Assembly (NCBI RefSeq): GCF_002976435.1
Contig: NZ_PUGF01000011.1
Coordinates: 1 to 64,000, forward strand
Length of the DNA stretch: 64,000 nucleotides
Source of the DNA: Solimicrobium silvestre
GTDB lineage: Bacteria > Pseudomonadota > Gammaproteobacteria > Burkholderiales > Burkholderiaceae_D
Reading direction: 5' to 3'
In this document: positions 43,630 through 53,923 of the stretch, piece after piece
How the letters are laid out: each line of letters starts with the position of its first letter
How positions within the stretch are numbered: position 1 is the first letter of the stretch
Translations under genes and position numbers: made by a program
Notes under the pieces: generated by a model
What the model was told of the DNA's origin: nothing
What the model saw: only the letters and a program-made list of their open reading frames with translations
The model's database searches: none

Positions 43630-44946
43630 TTACTCGCGCACTTCTAAAGCCCGGTTTAAGCTCAGCGCAGCCAATGTGCAAACAGCGCCTGATAATAAAT
43701 ACAGGCTGACATAAGCTAGACCAAAATGCGCTGCCAGCCCAAGTGCTACTAAAGGTGCAAAGCCAGCACCCACTAACCACGAAATGTCGGAAGTTAATGC
43801 CGCACCGGTGTAGCGATATTTCAATGCAAAGTTAGCGGTTACTGCGCCGGCTGCCTGTCCGTAGGACAAACCAAGTAAGCCGAAGCCCAGCAAAATAAAG
43901 GCGTTTTGTTGAAATTCGCTGCCATCCATCAGCGTTGGGACAAAGCCACTTAATATCGCAATCAGCATTGCAAACGCGGCCAATGTGGTACGTCTTCCGA
44001 AGCGGTCAGAAATAATGCCGGACGCAACGATGCCGATTACCATGAAGCCTGCGCCGATGACTTGAACTTCCAGCACGTCGCTAATTGAGCGTGTCGAATA
44101 TAAAGAAATCCAAGACAAAGGAAATACCGTAACCAAGTGGAATAATGCGTAGCTTGCGAGCGCAGCGAGTGCGCCGATCAGAATATTGCGACGTTGTGAG
44201 CGGCCCATTTCAATGACATTGGCTGGTTCTAGCTCGCGCTGTTCTAGCAAACGCGTGAATGCATCGGAAGAGACTAACTGGATGCGGGCAAAAACCGCGA
44301 CTACGTTAATCGCAAACGCGACATAAAAAGGATAGCGCCAGCCCCATTCTAAAAAGTCTTGATTGGATAAGGTGGAGACTAAATAGGCAAATAAACTACC
44401 CGCCAACATAAACCCGACCGGCGCACCTAGTTGTCCCAGCATCGCGTACCAGCCGCGGCGGTGCGCTGGTGCATTTAAGGCTAGCAATGACGGTAATCCA
44501 TCCCAAGAGCCGCCGATTGCAATACCCTGCCCGATGCGGAACAGGGCGAGCAACACAATAGCGTGGGCGCCGAGATCGGCGTAAGTGGGAAGAAATGCGA
44601 TGCCGGCGGTTGATATGCCGAGTAAAAACAGGGCGATGGTGAGCTTGGCGACGCGACCAAAGCGTTGCTGGATCGCCATAAAAATGATGGTACCGAAAGG
44701 TCGTGCGATAAAGGCGAATGAAAAAATCACAAACGCATATAGCGCGCCTTCCAGTTTTGCTTCAAAGGGGAAGAAAACCGAGGGGAAAACTAAGACAGAG
44801 GCGAGGGCGTAGACAAAAAAATCAAAGTATTCAGAGGCACGACCAATAATAACGCCGATGGCGATCTCGCTTGGGGTGATGTCTGAATGGGCTTCGTGCT
44901 GCGATTTGTTATTAATTGCTGCGTTATTGCTGATAATTCCGGACAT
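43630..44946 (-). CDS. MFS transporter, metabolite:H+ symporter (MHS) subfamily
   Basis: 438 residues, twelve hydrophobic segments. GRASEYFDFFVYALAS in helix 1, the ARPFG loop, GRVAKLTIALFL and RIGQGIAIGGSWDG are the signature of MHS proteins (ShiA/KgtP/ProP relatives) that move organic acids or osmolytes with protons. DRFGRRTTL marks the second repeat's loop 8-9. Substrate not determinable. Divergent from the cyo operon. Confidence 0.85.
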   Translation of the reverse strand: MSGIISNNAAINNKSQHEAHSDITPSEIAIGVIIGRASEYFDFFVYALASVLVFPSVFFPFEAKLEGALYAFVIFSFAFIARPFGTIIFMAIQQRFGRVAKLTIALFLLGISTAGIAFLPTYADLGAHAIVLLALFRIGQGIAIGGSWDGLPSLLALNAPAHRRGWYAMLGQLGAPVGFMLAGSLFAYLVSTLSNQDFLEWGWRYPFYVAFAINVVAVFARIQLVSSDAFTRLLEQRELEPANVIEMGRSQRRNILIGALAALASYALFHLVTVFPLSWISLYSTRSISDVLEVQVIGAGFMVIGIVASGIISDRFGRRTTLAAFAMLIAILSGFVPTLMDGSEFQQNAFILLGFGLLGLSYGQAAGAVTANFALKYRYTGAALTSDISWLVGAGFAPLVALGLAAHFGLAYVSLYLLSGAVCTLAALSLNRALEVRE

Positions 44947-45092
44947 TTGTCATCTCCCATATTTTTTTAATCAATGGTTGCGTTGGCCCTTTCTTATCCA
45001 GCTAGCAAGGGTAGGACAATATGTCCAATCGCCAGCGCACCTTCGTCGTTGTACATTAGCACGTTTTGAATTGTTGGGATGGATTTTCCTGC

Positions 45093-46139
45093 ATGAAACT
45101 CTTAAATGCTCGTCGCGGATTGTTGCTAGCCGCTGCCCTGTTATCTGGATGTAATACTGTTGTATTAAATCCTTCAGGTGACATGGCTGCACAACAAGGC
45201 CATTTGCTCATCGTAGCAACGCTATTAATGCTGTTAATTATCGTTCCGGTAATTGCATTAACTATTTTCTACGCATGGCATTATCGTAAAAATAATACTG
45301 CCGCCAAATATGAACCCGATTGGGATCACTCAACCAGGCTTGAGTTGATTATTTGGGGTGCGCCATTGCTGATCATTATCGCGCTCGGCACGATAACCTG
45401 GATTGGAACCCACACGCTCGATCCTTACCGAAAATTGTCGCGTCTGGATGCGCAGCGCCCAATTCCGGCTAACACTGAAACACTCACAGTAGAAGTGGTG
45501 GCTCTGGATTGGAAGTGGTTATTTATTTATCCGCAATTAGGTATTGCCACGGTTAATGAAATAGCTGCACCGGTGGATGTGCCAATCGAATTCAAAATTA
45601 CGGCTTCTTCCATCATGAATTCGTTCTTTATTCCAGCTCTGGCCGGGCAGATTTATGCGATGCCGGGTATGCAAACGAGGCTGAATGCTGTGATTAATCA
45701 GCCAGGCGAATTTGACGGATTTTCAGCCAACTATAGCGGCGCTGGCTTTTCCGATATGAAGTTCAAATTTCATGGCATGACACACGCGGATTTTGATCTG
45801 TGGGTGCAAAAAATTAAGGCTGGTACTGAGACAGCTGGTGTGAAGGTCGATAGTAAATTAGATCGCAGCGTTTATGCGCAACTTGAACAGCCGAGCACAC
45901 GCGATCCGATACGTCATTTTTCCTCTGTTGATGCAGATTTGTACCACGGTATTTTGAATCGTTGCCTTGCCGAAGGTTCGATTTGCATGGATGAAATGAT
46001 GACAATGCATCACAAAATGAGCAGCACCAAAGGCCCTGATGCCATGAAGTTAGCACTGCTTCGTAAGAACGGTTTTGTTAATGAGATTTGCACTACCGCA
46101 CCAATTGCTTCGGAAGGTAATAATGTTAGATCAAACTAA
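45093..46139 (+). CDS. cyoA: Cytochrome bo3-type quinol oxidase subunit II
   Basis: About 348 residues from ATG 45093 (upstream start at 45066 lacks the signal organisation). Lipobox LLSGC places the lipid-modified Cys at residue 19, followed by two membrane helices and a periplasmic cupredoxin domain ([15 protein letters not shown] ... [22 protein letters not shown]). The CuA ligands of cytochrome c oxidases are absent ([12 protein letters not shown]), so it uses quinol. First gene of cyoABCD. The C-terminus is long and acidic. Confidence 0.93.
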   Translation: MKLLNARRGLLLAAALLSGCNTVVLNPSGDMAAQQGHLLIVATLLMLLIIVPVIALTIFYAWHYRKNNTAAKYEPDWDHSTRLELIIWGAPLLIIIALGTITWIGTHTLDPYRKLSRLDAQRPIPANTETLTVEVVALDWKWLFIYPQLGIATVNEIAAPVDVPIEFKITASSIMNSFFIPALAGQIYAMPGMQTRLNAVINQPGEFDGFSANYSGAGFSDMKFKFHGMTHADFDLWVQKIKAGTETAGVKVDSKLDRSVYAQLEQPSTRDPIRHFSSVDADLYHGILNRCLAEGSICMDEMMTMHHKMSSTKGPDAMKLALLRKNGFVNEICTTAPIASEGNNVRSN

Positions 46140-48126
46140 TTGGCTGAAGCTGATCTTCGGTCGGCTCACATGGGATGCGATTCCCTTTCATGAACCCATT
46201 CTGGTTGTAACCTTTGCGATGATTGCGCTTGGTGGCTTGGCTGTTTTGGCTGCGATGACGTATTTCCGTTTATGGACACCATTATGGCGCGACTGGATTA
46301 CCAGTATTGACCATAAACGGATCGGTATTATGTATATCGTCTTGGGTATCGTCATGCTGTTCCGCGGTTTTGCCGATGCATTGATGATGCGACTGCAACA
46401 GGCGCTTGCTTTTGGTGATGCGGCGGGTTACTTGCCACCGCACCACTACGATCAAATCTTTACTGCGCACGGCGTTATTATGATTTTCTTCGTCGCCATG
46501 CCATTAGTTACTGGCTTGATGAACTATGTCGTACCACTGCAAATTGGTGCACGCGATGTGGCATTCCCCTTCTTGAATAACTTCAGCTTCTGGATGACGA
46601 CGTTCGGTAGCATGTTAGTCATGGTTTCCATGTTCGTTGGTGAGTTTGCCCGCACTGGCTGGCTCGCTTATCCGCCGTTGTCAGGCATATTAGCTAGTCC
46701 GGATGTGGGGGTTGATTACTATATCTGGTCATTGCAAATTGCCGGGGTCGGGACGTTGTTGTCAGGGGTTAACTTAATCGCGACCATCGTTAAAATGCGC
46801 GCACCTGGCATGACATTAATGAAAATGCCGGTATTCGTTTGGACTTCTTTGTGTACCAACGTGTTAATCGTGGCTGCTTTCCCAGTGTTGACTGCCGTGT
46901 TAGCAATGTTGTCGTTAGACCGTATGGTTGGAACTAACTTCTTCACTAACGACATGGGCGGCAACGCCATGATGTACGTGAACTTGATCTGGATCTGGGG
47001 GCACCCTGAAGTTTATATTCTGATTCTGCCGGCCTTTGGTGTGTTCTCCGAAGTGGTTCCTACTTTCTGTAGCAAAAAGCTGTTTGGTTACACTTCCATG
47101 GTTTACGCCAGCGTGGTGATTACTATTTTGTCTTACCTGGTTTGGTTGCATCACTTCTTTACCATGGGCTCCGGCGCTAGCGTGAACTCGTTCTTTGGTA
47201 TCACCACCATGATTATTTCGATTCCAACCGGCGCAAAAATATTCAACTGGTTATTTACCATGTATCGCGGCCGGATTCGTTTTGAATTACCGATGATGTG
47301 GACAATTTCTTTCATGATTACCTTCGTCATTGGCGGTATGACTGGCGTATTGTTGGCAGTTCCACCAGCTGACTTTATGGTGCATAACAGCCTGTTCCTG
47401 ATCGCGCATTTCCATAACGTGATTATCGGTGGCGTTGTGTTCGGTATGTTTGCCGGTATTAACTACTGGTTCCCGAAAGCGTTCGGCTACAAGCTCGATA
47501 CGTACTGGGGTAAATGGTCATTCTGGTTGTGGACGATTGGTTTCTACGTTGCCTTTATGCCGTTGTATGTACTCGGTTTAATGGGTGTGACACGTCGTTT
47601 GAGTCACTTTGATGATCCGTCATTCCAGATATGGTTCCAGATCGCCGCAGTCGGCGCCGTAATGATCTTGTTCGGTATTCTGTGTTTTGTTGTGCAATTA
47701 GTGGTCAGTTATATCCGTCGTGAATCACTGCGTGATGTGACAGGTGACCCGTGGGGCGGCCGCAGCCTTGAATGGTCTACTTCGTCACCACCACCATCGT
47801 ACAACTTTGCATTCACGCCTTTTGTGCATGCAAAAGATGCGTGGCACGATATGAAAAGCGCAGATTATGTGCGCCCATTAACTGGCTTCACATCCATTCA
47901 TATGCCGAAAAATACTGCTGCCGGTTTTATTATTGCTGGACTCAGTGCAGTGGTTGGTTTTGGTTTGATCTGGCAAATGTGGCTGGTGGCGGGCTTCGGC
48001 TTTGCTGCGATGCTGGCAGCTATCATCATCCATACCTTTAATTACAAACGCGATTACTACATCTCGGCCGACGAAGTTATTCGTGTCGAAGGTGAACGCA
48101 CTCAACTATTGAATAGCCATGTCTGA
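46123..48126 (+). CDS. cyoB: Cytochrome bo3-type quinol oxidase subunit I
   Basis: 667 residues from ATG 46123 (GGAAGG is 7 bases upstream; the ORF itself begins earlier inside cyoA). The heme-copper core is intact: [17 protein letters not shown] (low-spin heme His), [16 protein letters not shown] (CuB His and the His-Tyr cross-link), [10 protein letters not shown] (CuB His pair) and [13 protein letters not shown] (heme His). It reduces O2 to water while pumping protons, oxidising ubiquinol. It overlaps cyoA by 17 bases and cyoC by 8, suggesting tight coupling. Confidence 0.96.
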   Translation: MLDQTNWLKLIFGRLTWDAIPFHEPILVVTFAMIALGGLAVLAAMTYFRLWTPLWRDWITSIDHKRIGIMYIVLGIVMLFRGFADALMMRLQQALAFGDAAGYLPPHHYDQIFTAHGVIMIFFVAMPLVTGLMNYVVPLQIGARDVAFPFLNNFSFWMTTFGSMLVMVSMFVGEFARTGWLAYPPLSGILASPDVGVDYYIWSLQIAGVGTLLSGVNLIATIVKMRAPGMTLMKMPVFVWTSLCTNVLIVAAFPVLTAVLAMLSLDRMVGTNFFTNDMGGNAMMYVNLIWIWGHPEVYILILPAFGVFSEVVPTFCSKKLFGYTSMVYASVVITILSYLVWLHHFFTMGSGASVNSFFGITTMIISIPTGAKIFNWLFTMYRGRIRFELPMMWTISFMITFVIGGMTGVLLAVPPADFMVHNSLFLIAHFHNVIIGGVVFGMFAGINYWFPKAFGYKLDTYWGKWSFWLWTIGFYVAFMPLYVLGLMGVTRRLSHFDDPSFQIWFQIAAVGAVMILFGILCFVVQLVVSYIRRESLRDVTGDPWGGRSLEWSTSSPPPSYNFAFTPFVHAKDAWHDMKSADYVRPLTGFTSIHMPKNTAAGFIIAGLSAVVGFGLIWQMWLVAGFGFAAMLAAIIIHTFNYKRDYYISADEVIRVEGERTQLLNSHV

Positions 48127-48757
48127 GATAACTCCTTCATTTGCTGGCGCGAGTTCTGGCGCCAACCCAAGTTCGCGCTTCTATGTGCTAGAGCATCATC
48201 CTGAAAACGGTACGCTGCTCGGCTTCTGGCTCTATTTAATGAGCGATTGCCTGGTGTTTGCCTGCCTGTTTGCAACCTATGCGGTATTAGGCCGCAACTA
48301 TGCGGGCGGCCCAACCGGCGCGGAATTATTTGATTTGCCGCTTGTGGCATTAAATACGGCGTTCTTGTTAGTGTCGTCTATTACTTACGGTTTTGCGATG
48401 CTGGAAATGCAGCGTAAAAAAATGCGTACTACTTTAATCTGGTTGGCCATTACCGGAATTCTCGGTGCTTGCTTCCTCAGCTTGGAATTATATGAATTCG
48501 TGCACTTAATTCATGAAGGTGCCGGACCACAGCGCAGCGGATTTTTGACTTCATTTTTCGCCTTGGTAGCAACCCACGGTTTGCACGTTACTTTCGGTAT
48601 TATCTGGTTAATTACCTTGATGTTTCAGGTTGGACGTCATGGTTTTACGACAGAAAATAACCGTCGTTTGATGTGCTTGTCCATGTTCTGGCACTTTTTG
48701 GATGTCGTCTGGATTGGCGTCTTTACCTTTGTCTACCTGATGGGAGTATTGCCATGA
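48119..48757 (+). CDS. cyoC: Cytochrome bo3-type quinol oxidase subunit III
   Basis: 212 residues, five membrane helices. [33 protein letters not shown] and the [16 protein letters not shown] motif are the conserved parts of CyoC. Overlaps cyoB, and its stop overlaps the cyoD start (ATGA). It stabilises the oxidase complex in the inner membrane. Confidence 0.93.
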   Translation: MSEITPSFAGASSGANPSSRFYVLEHHPENGTLLGFWLYLMSDCLVFACLFATYAVLGRNYAGGPTGAELFDLPLVALNTAFLLVSSITYGFAMLEMQRKKMRTTLIWLAITGILGACFLSLELYEFVHLIHEGAGPQRSGFLTSFFALVATHGLHVTFGIIWLITLMFQVGRHGFTTENNRRLMCLSMFWHFLDVVWIGVFTFVYLMGVLP

Positions 48758-49245
48758 GCGCACACAGCCACGACCAACATCATCAGCATCACGATAGCCA
48801 CGAACTTCACGCCGACCACGGCAGCCTTAAAAGCTATGCAACCGGCTTTATTTTGGCGGTGATATTAACCGCTATTCCATTCTGGTTAGTGATGGGTAAC
48901 GTATTTGAAAAATCAAGCACAACCGGGTTCGTCATTTTGGGTTTTGCCGCAGTACAAATTGTGGTTCATATGATTTATTTCCTTCATATGAATACCAAAT
49001 CCGAAGGCGGTTGGTCTATGCTGGCGCTGATTTTTACTGGTATTTTGGTGATTATTATGATGAGTGGTTCGCTGTGGGTGATGTACCACCTTAACCATAA
49101 TATGATGCCGGGCATGATGACAGAAACAAGAACTGAAACTGTGCCGGAGTCGATTGCAAAGCCGGCGGGGTTACCAATCACCTTGCCAACCGCATTACCA
49201 ACTGCAGCGCCAACCCCGGCAGAGCCGGCTAGTACCGCGCAGTAG
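48754..49245 (+). CDS. cyoD: Cytochrome bo3-type quinol oxidase subunit IV
   Basis: 163 residues from the ATG at 48754 overlapping the cyoC stop. A His-rich cytoplasmic N-terminus (HSHDQHHQHHDSHELHADH) precedes three helices with LKSYATGFILAVILTAIPFW, then VHMIYFLHMN, typical of CyoD. About 50 extra C-terminal residues are Pro/Thr/Ala-rich and likely periplasmic or disordered. The His run might bind copper, iron or zinc, which is only speculation. Confidence 0.92.
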   Translation: MSAHSHDQHHQHHDSHELHADHGSLKSYATGFILAVILTAIPFWLVMGNVFEKSSTTGFVILGFAAVQIVVHMIYFLHMNTKSEGGWSMLALIFTGILVIIMMSGSLWVMYHLNHNMMPGMMTETRTETVPESIAKPAGLPITLPTALPTAAPTPAEPASTAQ

Positions 49246-49249
49246 TGCC

Positions 49250-50065
49250 ATGACATTGCAAAAAAACGGCACGCCAGGAGCAGCTACTTTGCCTGAACCT
49301 GGCGTGACCGGGCAAGACGATATTACGCGCTCACGCTCTATGCTACGGATAGTTTCCGTAACCGTGTGCGCAACACTCATTTTTGCCTGTTTTACATCGC
49401 TGGGAATCTGGCAAATCCAACGTCTATTTTGGAAGCGCGCTTTAATTGAGCGAGTTGAACAACGGGTGCACGCGCCAGCTGTTGCTGCACCAACTCCAGA
49501 TAACTGGTCTGAAATTAAAGCAACAAAAGATGAATACCGGCATGTGAGTTTGAGTGGTATTTTTCTGCATAAATTCACTACACCGGTTAAAGCTGTAACC
49601 GGTTTGGGTGATGGCTTTTGGCTATTAACGCCACTACTCTGCGCTGATGGCAGCGTCGTCATTATCAATCGTGGCTTTATTCCGACCAAGGAATTTAACT
49701 CGACAGCCACAAACTCCCTTCCCAATTCTGATCCACTTCTGGTATCCGGTTTATTGCGTATGAACGAACCTGGCGGTGCATTTTTGCGCCACAACAATCC
49801 GGCTGAAAATCGCTGGTTTTCCCGCGATGTTGTGGCGATCGCGGCCGTACATCATTTATCGCCAGTTGCACCTTATTTTGTTGATGAAGGTGCGCTAGCT
49901 GGTCATGCTCAGCAATCAAGCCCTGCTGCATATCCAATCGGCGGCTTAACGATGATTTCCTTTAGTAATAATCACTTGGTTTATACTCTTACCTGGTTTG
50001 CGCTGGCATGTATGGTTGCTGGCGCTGGCTTTTGGGTCGTGTGCGGAGAATTGCGCCTGCGGTAG
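49250..50065 (+). CDS. SURF1 family oxidase assembly protein
   Basis: 271 residues from ATG 49250 (upstream reading is inside cyoD). Two membrane helices bracket a periplasmic domain: TSLGIWQIQRLFWKRALI at the first, then FWLLTPLLCADGSVVIINRGFIP, typical of SURF1 (Shy1), then a final helix. SURF1 helps heme insertion into subunit I, usually of heme-a oxidases. It lies immediately downstream of cyoD, where heme-O oxidase operons often have cyoE instead, which is not in this window. Confidence 0.87.
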   Translation: MTLQKNGTPGAATLPEPGVTGQDDITRSRSMLRIVSVTVCATLIFACFTSLGIWQIQRLFWKRALIERVEQRVHAPAVAAPTPDNWSEIKATKDEYRHVSLSGIFLHKFTTPVKAVTGLGDGFWLLTPLLCADGSVVIINRGFIPTKEFNSTATNSLPNSDPLLVSGLLRMNEPGGAFLRHNNPAENRWFSRDVVAIAAVHHLSPVAPYFVDEGALAGHAQQSSPAAYPIGGLTMISFSNNHLVYTLTWFALACMVAGAGFWVVCGELRLR

Positions 50066-50104
50066 GCTGCCCCAAAGTCATCTCAACTTCTACAACCCGA
50101 ATGA

Positions 50105-51496
50105 TTGAACGTGACCAACAGAGTGAAAATAAACCGGCTGATTGATATTTTTGCAAGCGCAGAAAAGCGCTGGAAAATTGCCATCAACTACGTCAACAAT
50201 GTTGGTCACAACAACATGTTGCGGCTGATTCAATTGCGCTGGCTAGCGGTGATTGGGCAAATCAGCACCATCATCATCGCCAAATTCGTCCTGCATATCC
50301 ACCTCCCAACACCGGACATGTTGACAATCATTGCCTGCCTGATTGCCTTTAATATCGGCAGCACACTACGTTGGCAAGAATCGGTTACGGTGACGAATGG
50401 TGAGTTATTTTTTGCGCTATTCGTGGACGTAATTATGTTGACGGGGCAGCTGTATCTGAGCGGCGGAACTAATAACCCCTTTATATTTTTATATTTATTG
50501 CAGGTGATTATTAGCGCCATGTTGCTGGAGTCATGGTCAACCTGGTTCATCATCGCAATTACCAGTGTGTGCATAGCCGGTTTGTCGGAGTTTTACGTTC
50601 CCGTCGAATTCCCGTACGGGGATGAGGGTATATACAATTTGTACGTGCAGGGTTTGATCATTTGTTTTGTACTGGATGCCGCCTTACTGACATTTTTCAT
50701 TAATCGCATTAGCGCGAATCTGCGCGCAGGTGAAGCACAGCTAGCCGATCTTCGGCAACGGGCCGCCGAGGAAGATCATATTGTGAGGATGGGTTTGTTG
50801 GCATCTGGCGCGGCGCATGAACTCGGGACTCCATTAGCGACACTTTCGGTGATTTTGGGTGATTGGCAGCACATGCCGCAATTTACTTCGAACGAGGAAT
50901 TGCGGCAAGAAATCGACGTGATGCAAGCGCAGTTGTTTCGCTGTAAAAATATCATTAGTGACATTCTTCTTTCAACCGGCGAAGTGCGCGGCGATTCTTC
51001 TGCAAAGACGACACTTAACACCTTTCTAAATACTCTGGCTGAAGAATGGGGCAATACACGGCCAGCTAATTCGTTTGTATTTGAAAATCATATTGGTGAA
51101 GATATTCCCGTGGTCTTTGATTCGTCCTTGAAGCAAATGATTTATAACGTGCTCGATAACGCTGCAGAAGCTTCGCCTGCTTGGGTGAAACTGCAAGCGA
51201 GCTATGAAGTGGATATCTTGACGTTGGTGGTAACCGATATCGGCCCCGGTTTTTTACCGGAGATGTTGACGCAATTCGGCAAGCCTTATCAGTCCAGCAA
51301 AGATCGTCCTGGCCGAGGATTAGGTTTGTTCTTTGCTGTGAATGTGGCGCGAAAATTAGGCGGCAAGGTGGATGTGAGTAATTATAAAAATAAAGATGGA
51401 AACGTGGGTGGCGCTTCTGTGCAGATGACTTTACCGCTTTCTGCAATCCATCTGAAAACTAGTGTGAATGAAGGAAATAAGCAATATGACGTCTAA
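50105..51496 (+). CDS. regB: RegB/PrrB/ActS-type redox sensor histidine kinase
   Basis: 463 residues, starting at TTG (a GTG two codons later is also possible). Six membrane helices lie in the first 200 residues; the quinone-sensing heptapeptide GGTNNPF stands at 120-126. The phospho-acceptor is H238 in ASGAAHELGTPLATL, with a conserved Cys at about 280 (FRCKN), the place of the redox Cys in RegB. The ATPase has NVLDNAAEAS, DIGPGF and GRGLGLFF. It controls respiration according to quinone redox state; adjacency to cyo genes makes those the natural target. Confidence 0.9.
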   Translation: MNVTNRVKINRLIDIFASAEKRWKIAINYVNNVGHNNMLRLIQLRWLAVIGQISTIIIAKFVLHIHLPTPDMLTIIACLIAFNIGSTLRWQESVTVTNGELFFALFVDVIMLTGQLYLSGGTNNPFIFLYLLQVIISAMLLESWSTWFIIAITSVCIAGLSEFYVPVEFPYGDEGIYNLYVQGLIICFVLDAALLTFFINRISANLRAGEAQLADLRQRAAEEDHIVRMGLLASGAAHELGTPLATLSVILGDWQHMPQFTSNEELRQEIDVMQAQLFRCKNIISDILLSTGEVRGDSSAKTTLNTFLNTLAEEWGNTRPANSFVFENHIGEDIPVVFDSSLKQMIYNVLDNAAEASPAWVKLQASYEVDILTLVVTDIGPGFLPEMLTQFGKPYQSSKDRPGRGLGLFFAVNVARKLGGKVDVSNYKNKDGNVGGASVQMTLPLSAIHLKTSVNEGNKQYDV

Positions 51497-52022
51497 TCGC
51501 TTATTGCTGATTATTGAAGATGACGCGGCATTCTCGCGCACTTTGGCTCGCTCATTTGAGCGACGTGGCTACACAGTTATTTGCGCGGCTAATTTAGAAC
51601 AGGCCAAGGCTTTGCTGCAAGAACATACACCCAACTACGCGGTGGTTGACTTGCAGTTGCATGGACATACTTCGGGTTTATCCTGCGTTCAAATGTTGCA
51701 TAACCATGATGCAGCGATGCTAATCGTGGTGCTGACCGGCTTTGCCAGTATCGGCACTGCGGTTGAAGCCATTAAGCTGGGTGCTTGTCAGTATTTGGCT
51801 AAACCGTCCAATACCGATGACATTGAAGCGGCCTTCGGACATGTGGCTGGCAGCGCCGAAATTGAACTGACAAATCGGGTCAGCTCAATTAAAACGCTGG
51901 AGTGGGAGCGGATTCACGAAGTACTTACCGAAACTAACTTCAATATTTCTGAAGCGGCGCGCCGTTTGGGAATGCATCGTCGCACCTTGGCACGTAAACT
52001 GGAAAAACAGCGGGTTAAATAA
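51486..52022 (+). CDS. regA: RegA/PrrA-type response regulator
   Basis: 178 residues from the ATG at 51486, which follows AAGGAA and overlaps regB by 11 bases (an in-frame ATG at 51468 has a poorer site). Receiver: EDD at 11-13, phosphorylation Asp 55 (VVDLQLHG), LTGFAS Thr and the LAKPS Lys. The C-terminal Fis-type helix-turn-helix (NISEAARRLGMHRRTLARKL) binds DNA. It should mediate RegB control of the oxidase and other redox genes. Confidence 0.9.
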   Translation: MTSNRLLLIIEDDAAFSRTLARSFERRGYTVICAANLEQAKALLQEHTPNYAVVDLQLHGHTSGLSCVQMLHNHDAAMLIVVLTGFASIGTAVEAIKLGACQYLAKPSNTDDIEAAFGHVAGSAEIELTNRVSSIKTLEWERIHEVLTETNFNISEAARRLGMHRRTLARKLEKQRVK

Positions 52023-52123
52023 GTTGGCGTGAGCTGTAGATCTAGCGAGTGAAATTCATGATTTAAGGTTGGTCGGGTCGAGTAAGTCGGCCATGTGCCA
52101 TATGTTATACTGCGTGCCCGAAT

Positions 52124-52978
52124 GTGAGCATATTTCCGCGTAAAAACCTCTTGGAAAGCGCTTTTCAATACAAACTTCCATTATTCAATCAGCTGCTCAT
52201 GCCATCTCAGTCCGTTGTGTACCATCCATCTGTCGTTATTTTAGAATACCAAGGCGTGCGTTCGCTTTGCTTTGAGCGGGATGGCGATGGTGTTATGGCA
52301 TTGCAAGGCGCAATGCGGATGGCGATGCCGGATCAAATTGAGCTGGAATATGTACAGCAAATGATGATGTGGATGCTATTCAACGATGCTCCAAAACATA
52401 TCGTGCAGCTTGGATTGGGCTCGGCCGCGTTGACTAAATTTTGTTATCGGCGTTTTCCTGCGGCGCAGATTAGTGCCGTTGAGCTGAACCCTAAAGTGAT
52501 TGCTGCTTGCCATGAGCATTTTAAATTGCCACCGAATGATGCGCGTTTAAATGTAATGGCAATGAACGCGCTGGAGTTTGTTTTGAATCCAGCTAATCAC
52601 GCCAGCCGGGATATTTTGCAGGTCGATTTATATGACGCCCAAGCGCTAGAGCCGGCACTGGGAAGTGTGGAGTTTTATCAGTCCTGCGCTAATTGCCTGT
52701 CTGAAAACGGCATGATAACGGTGAATTTATTTTGTGATGGCGATACAGAAAACAGTGCCTACGCAGACAATTTGCAAGCGATTCAAGCGGCCTTTGATGC
52801 AGTAGTCTGGTTGCCCGAAGTGCATGATGCCAACGTGGTAGCACTAGCCTTTAAGCGCGCTCCGGCAATTGATTTTTCAGTGCTCTATGAACGTGCGGTA
52901 GATATTCGATCTAACATGAAACTACCTGCACCAGTTTGGGTGAATGGCTTGAAAGAATGGATGGGTGCGGAGGAGTAA
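52124..52978 (+). CDS. Spermidine-synthase-like SAM-binding protein
   Basis: 284 residues beginning at GTG; a TATACT-type -10 element lies upstream at about 52105. HIVQLGLGSAALTKFCYRRFP is the nucleotide loop of the spermidine synthase fold; AVELNPKVIAACHEHF has the adenosine-binding acidic residue, and DILQVDLYDAQALEPALG the catalytic-loop region. The polyamine-site residues are not clearly kept, so it may be one of the common orphan family members of unknown substrate. Last gene before a convergent gene pair. Confidence 0.78.
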   Translation: MSIFPRKNLLESAFQYKLPLFNQLLMPSQSVVYHPSVVILEYQGVRSLCFERDGDGVMALQGAMRMAMPDQIELEYVQQMMMWMLFNDAPKHIVQLGLGSAALTKFCYRRFPAAQISAVELNPKVIAACHEHFKLPPNDARLNVMAMNALEFVLNPANHASRDILQVDLYDAQALEPALGSVEFYQSCANCLSENGMITVNLFCDGDTENSAYADNLQAIQAAFDAVVWLPEVHDANVVALAFKRAPAIDFSVLYERAVDIRSNMKLPAPVWVNGLKEWMGAEE

Positions 52979-52991
52979 CTGGAAGTTGCTT

Positions 52992-53025
52992 GCGTCATTG
53001 CGACTAGAATCAATCGCAATGACGC
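52992..53025. terminator. Hairpin between convergent genes
   Basis: GCGTCATTGCGA and TCGCAATGACGC form a perfect 12-bp stem with a 10-base loop between the spermidine-synthase-like and the glycine-zipper genes. No T-run is present, but position and symmetry suit a bidirectional terminator or a REP-like palindrome. Confidence 0.6.
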
Positions 53026-53038
53026 CATATAGAATTAG

Positions 53039-53740
53039 TTAGTGATCGCGTGACGATAAGTTACCATTGTCAACCCGCACCAAATCACCACTACGCCAGC
53101 GCTGTGTGCTCAATATGAAACGCTGTTTAGTGCCATCTTCCATACGCACGATAACTTCATAAGTCGTGGTTGTATGGGTATTTTTTTCAACCGCATTGCC
53201 AGCCAAACCGCCGCCAATAGCGCCCGCAACAGTTGCCAAAGTACGGCCGTTACCGCCACCAACTTGATGTCCAAGTACGCCACCTAGCAATGCGCCAACT
53301 CCAGCACCTATGCCGCTAGCGGGGGCTTGTTGTTGAATGGTGCGAGTTGTTTCCACCACGCCACAATTAGGGCAAGGCGGTGGTGCTGGCGGTGCGATCG
53401 GTTCAGGGTTTGCATTAGCCTGACTGACTTGATTGTCGGCGTATATTGGAGCATTGGAACCGGATGTATAGGTAGGTTTTGCTGTTGGTTTTTTAGCCGC
53501 AGTTTTAGTTGTTGATGCAGGTGTTTCTGCAGCCGTTGAAGCACTGGCGGAATCCGTTACAGGAGCAGAAGTTGCAGTTTCAGCAGCCGCAGTTGTAGTA
53601 GCTTCCGGCGTTGCACTTTTGCTGAAGTTAGGAAGTACCCCCGTCATTGCAGCAACCCCGGTTAAGCTGACCAAAATTACAGCCGCCGCCGCAGCGATTG
53701 CTAGTGGGTGAAGTTTTGAGGCTTTGTTATCGACGTCCAT
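53039..53740 (-). CDS. Glycine-zipper membrane protein
   Basis: 233 residues. One N-terminal helix (AIAAAAAVILVSLTGVAAM), a low-complexity Ala/Thr/Pro-rich linker of about 90 residues, two cysteines in CPNCG, then a glycine-zipper 2TM domain (GIGAGVGALLGGVLGHQVGGG ... VAGAIGGGLAGNAVEK) and a beta-like end (YEVIVRMEDGTKQRFILS). This resembles SlyB-type envelope proteins but with a membrane-anchored N-terminus. Probably spans or lines the envelope. Function not established. Confidence 0.82.
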   Translation of the reverse strand: MDVDNKASKLHPLAIAAAAAVILVSLTGVAAMTGVLPNFSKSATPEATTTAAAETATSAPVTDSASASTAAETPASTTKTAAKKPTAKPTYTSGSNAPIYADNQVSQANANPEPIAPPAPPPCPNCGVVETTRTIQQQAPASGIGAGVGALLGGVLGHQVGGGNGRTLATVAGAIGGGLAGNAVEKNTHTTTTYEVIVRMEDGTKQRFILSTQRWRSGDLVRVDNGNLSSRDH

Positions 53741-53923
53741 GCTGCATCCTAATAAAAATGATGATTAAAGTATCGGCATTATCGCCGTAAAACGAAATTG
53801 GAATAATGTTTCAGCTGTAAGATAGTGTAATTAGAATGAACTTAAATGCTGTTCCAATAATATTTTGCTTATAAATCACCCGATGAGCCTTATTCAACAC
53901 TCTTTTTTGTAGAGTTTCAATCA

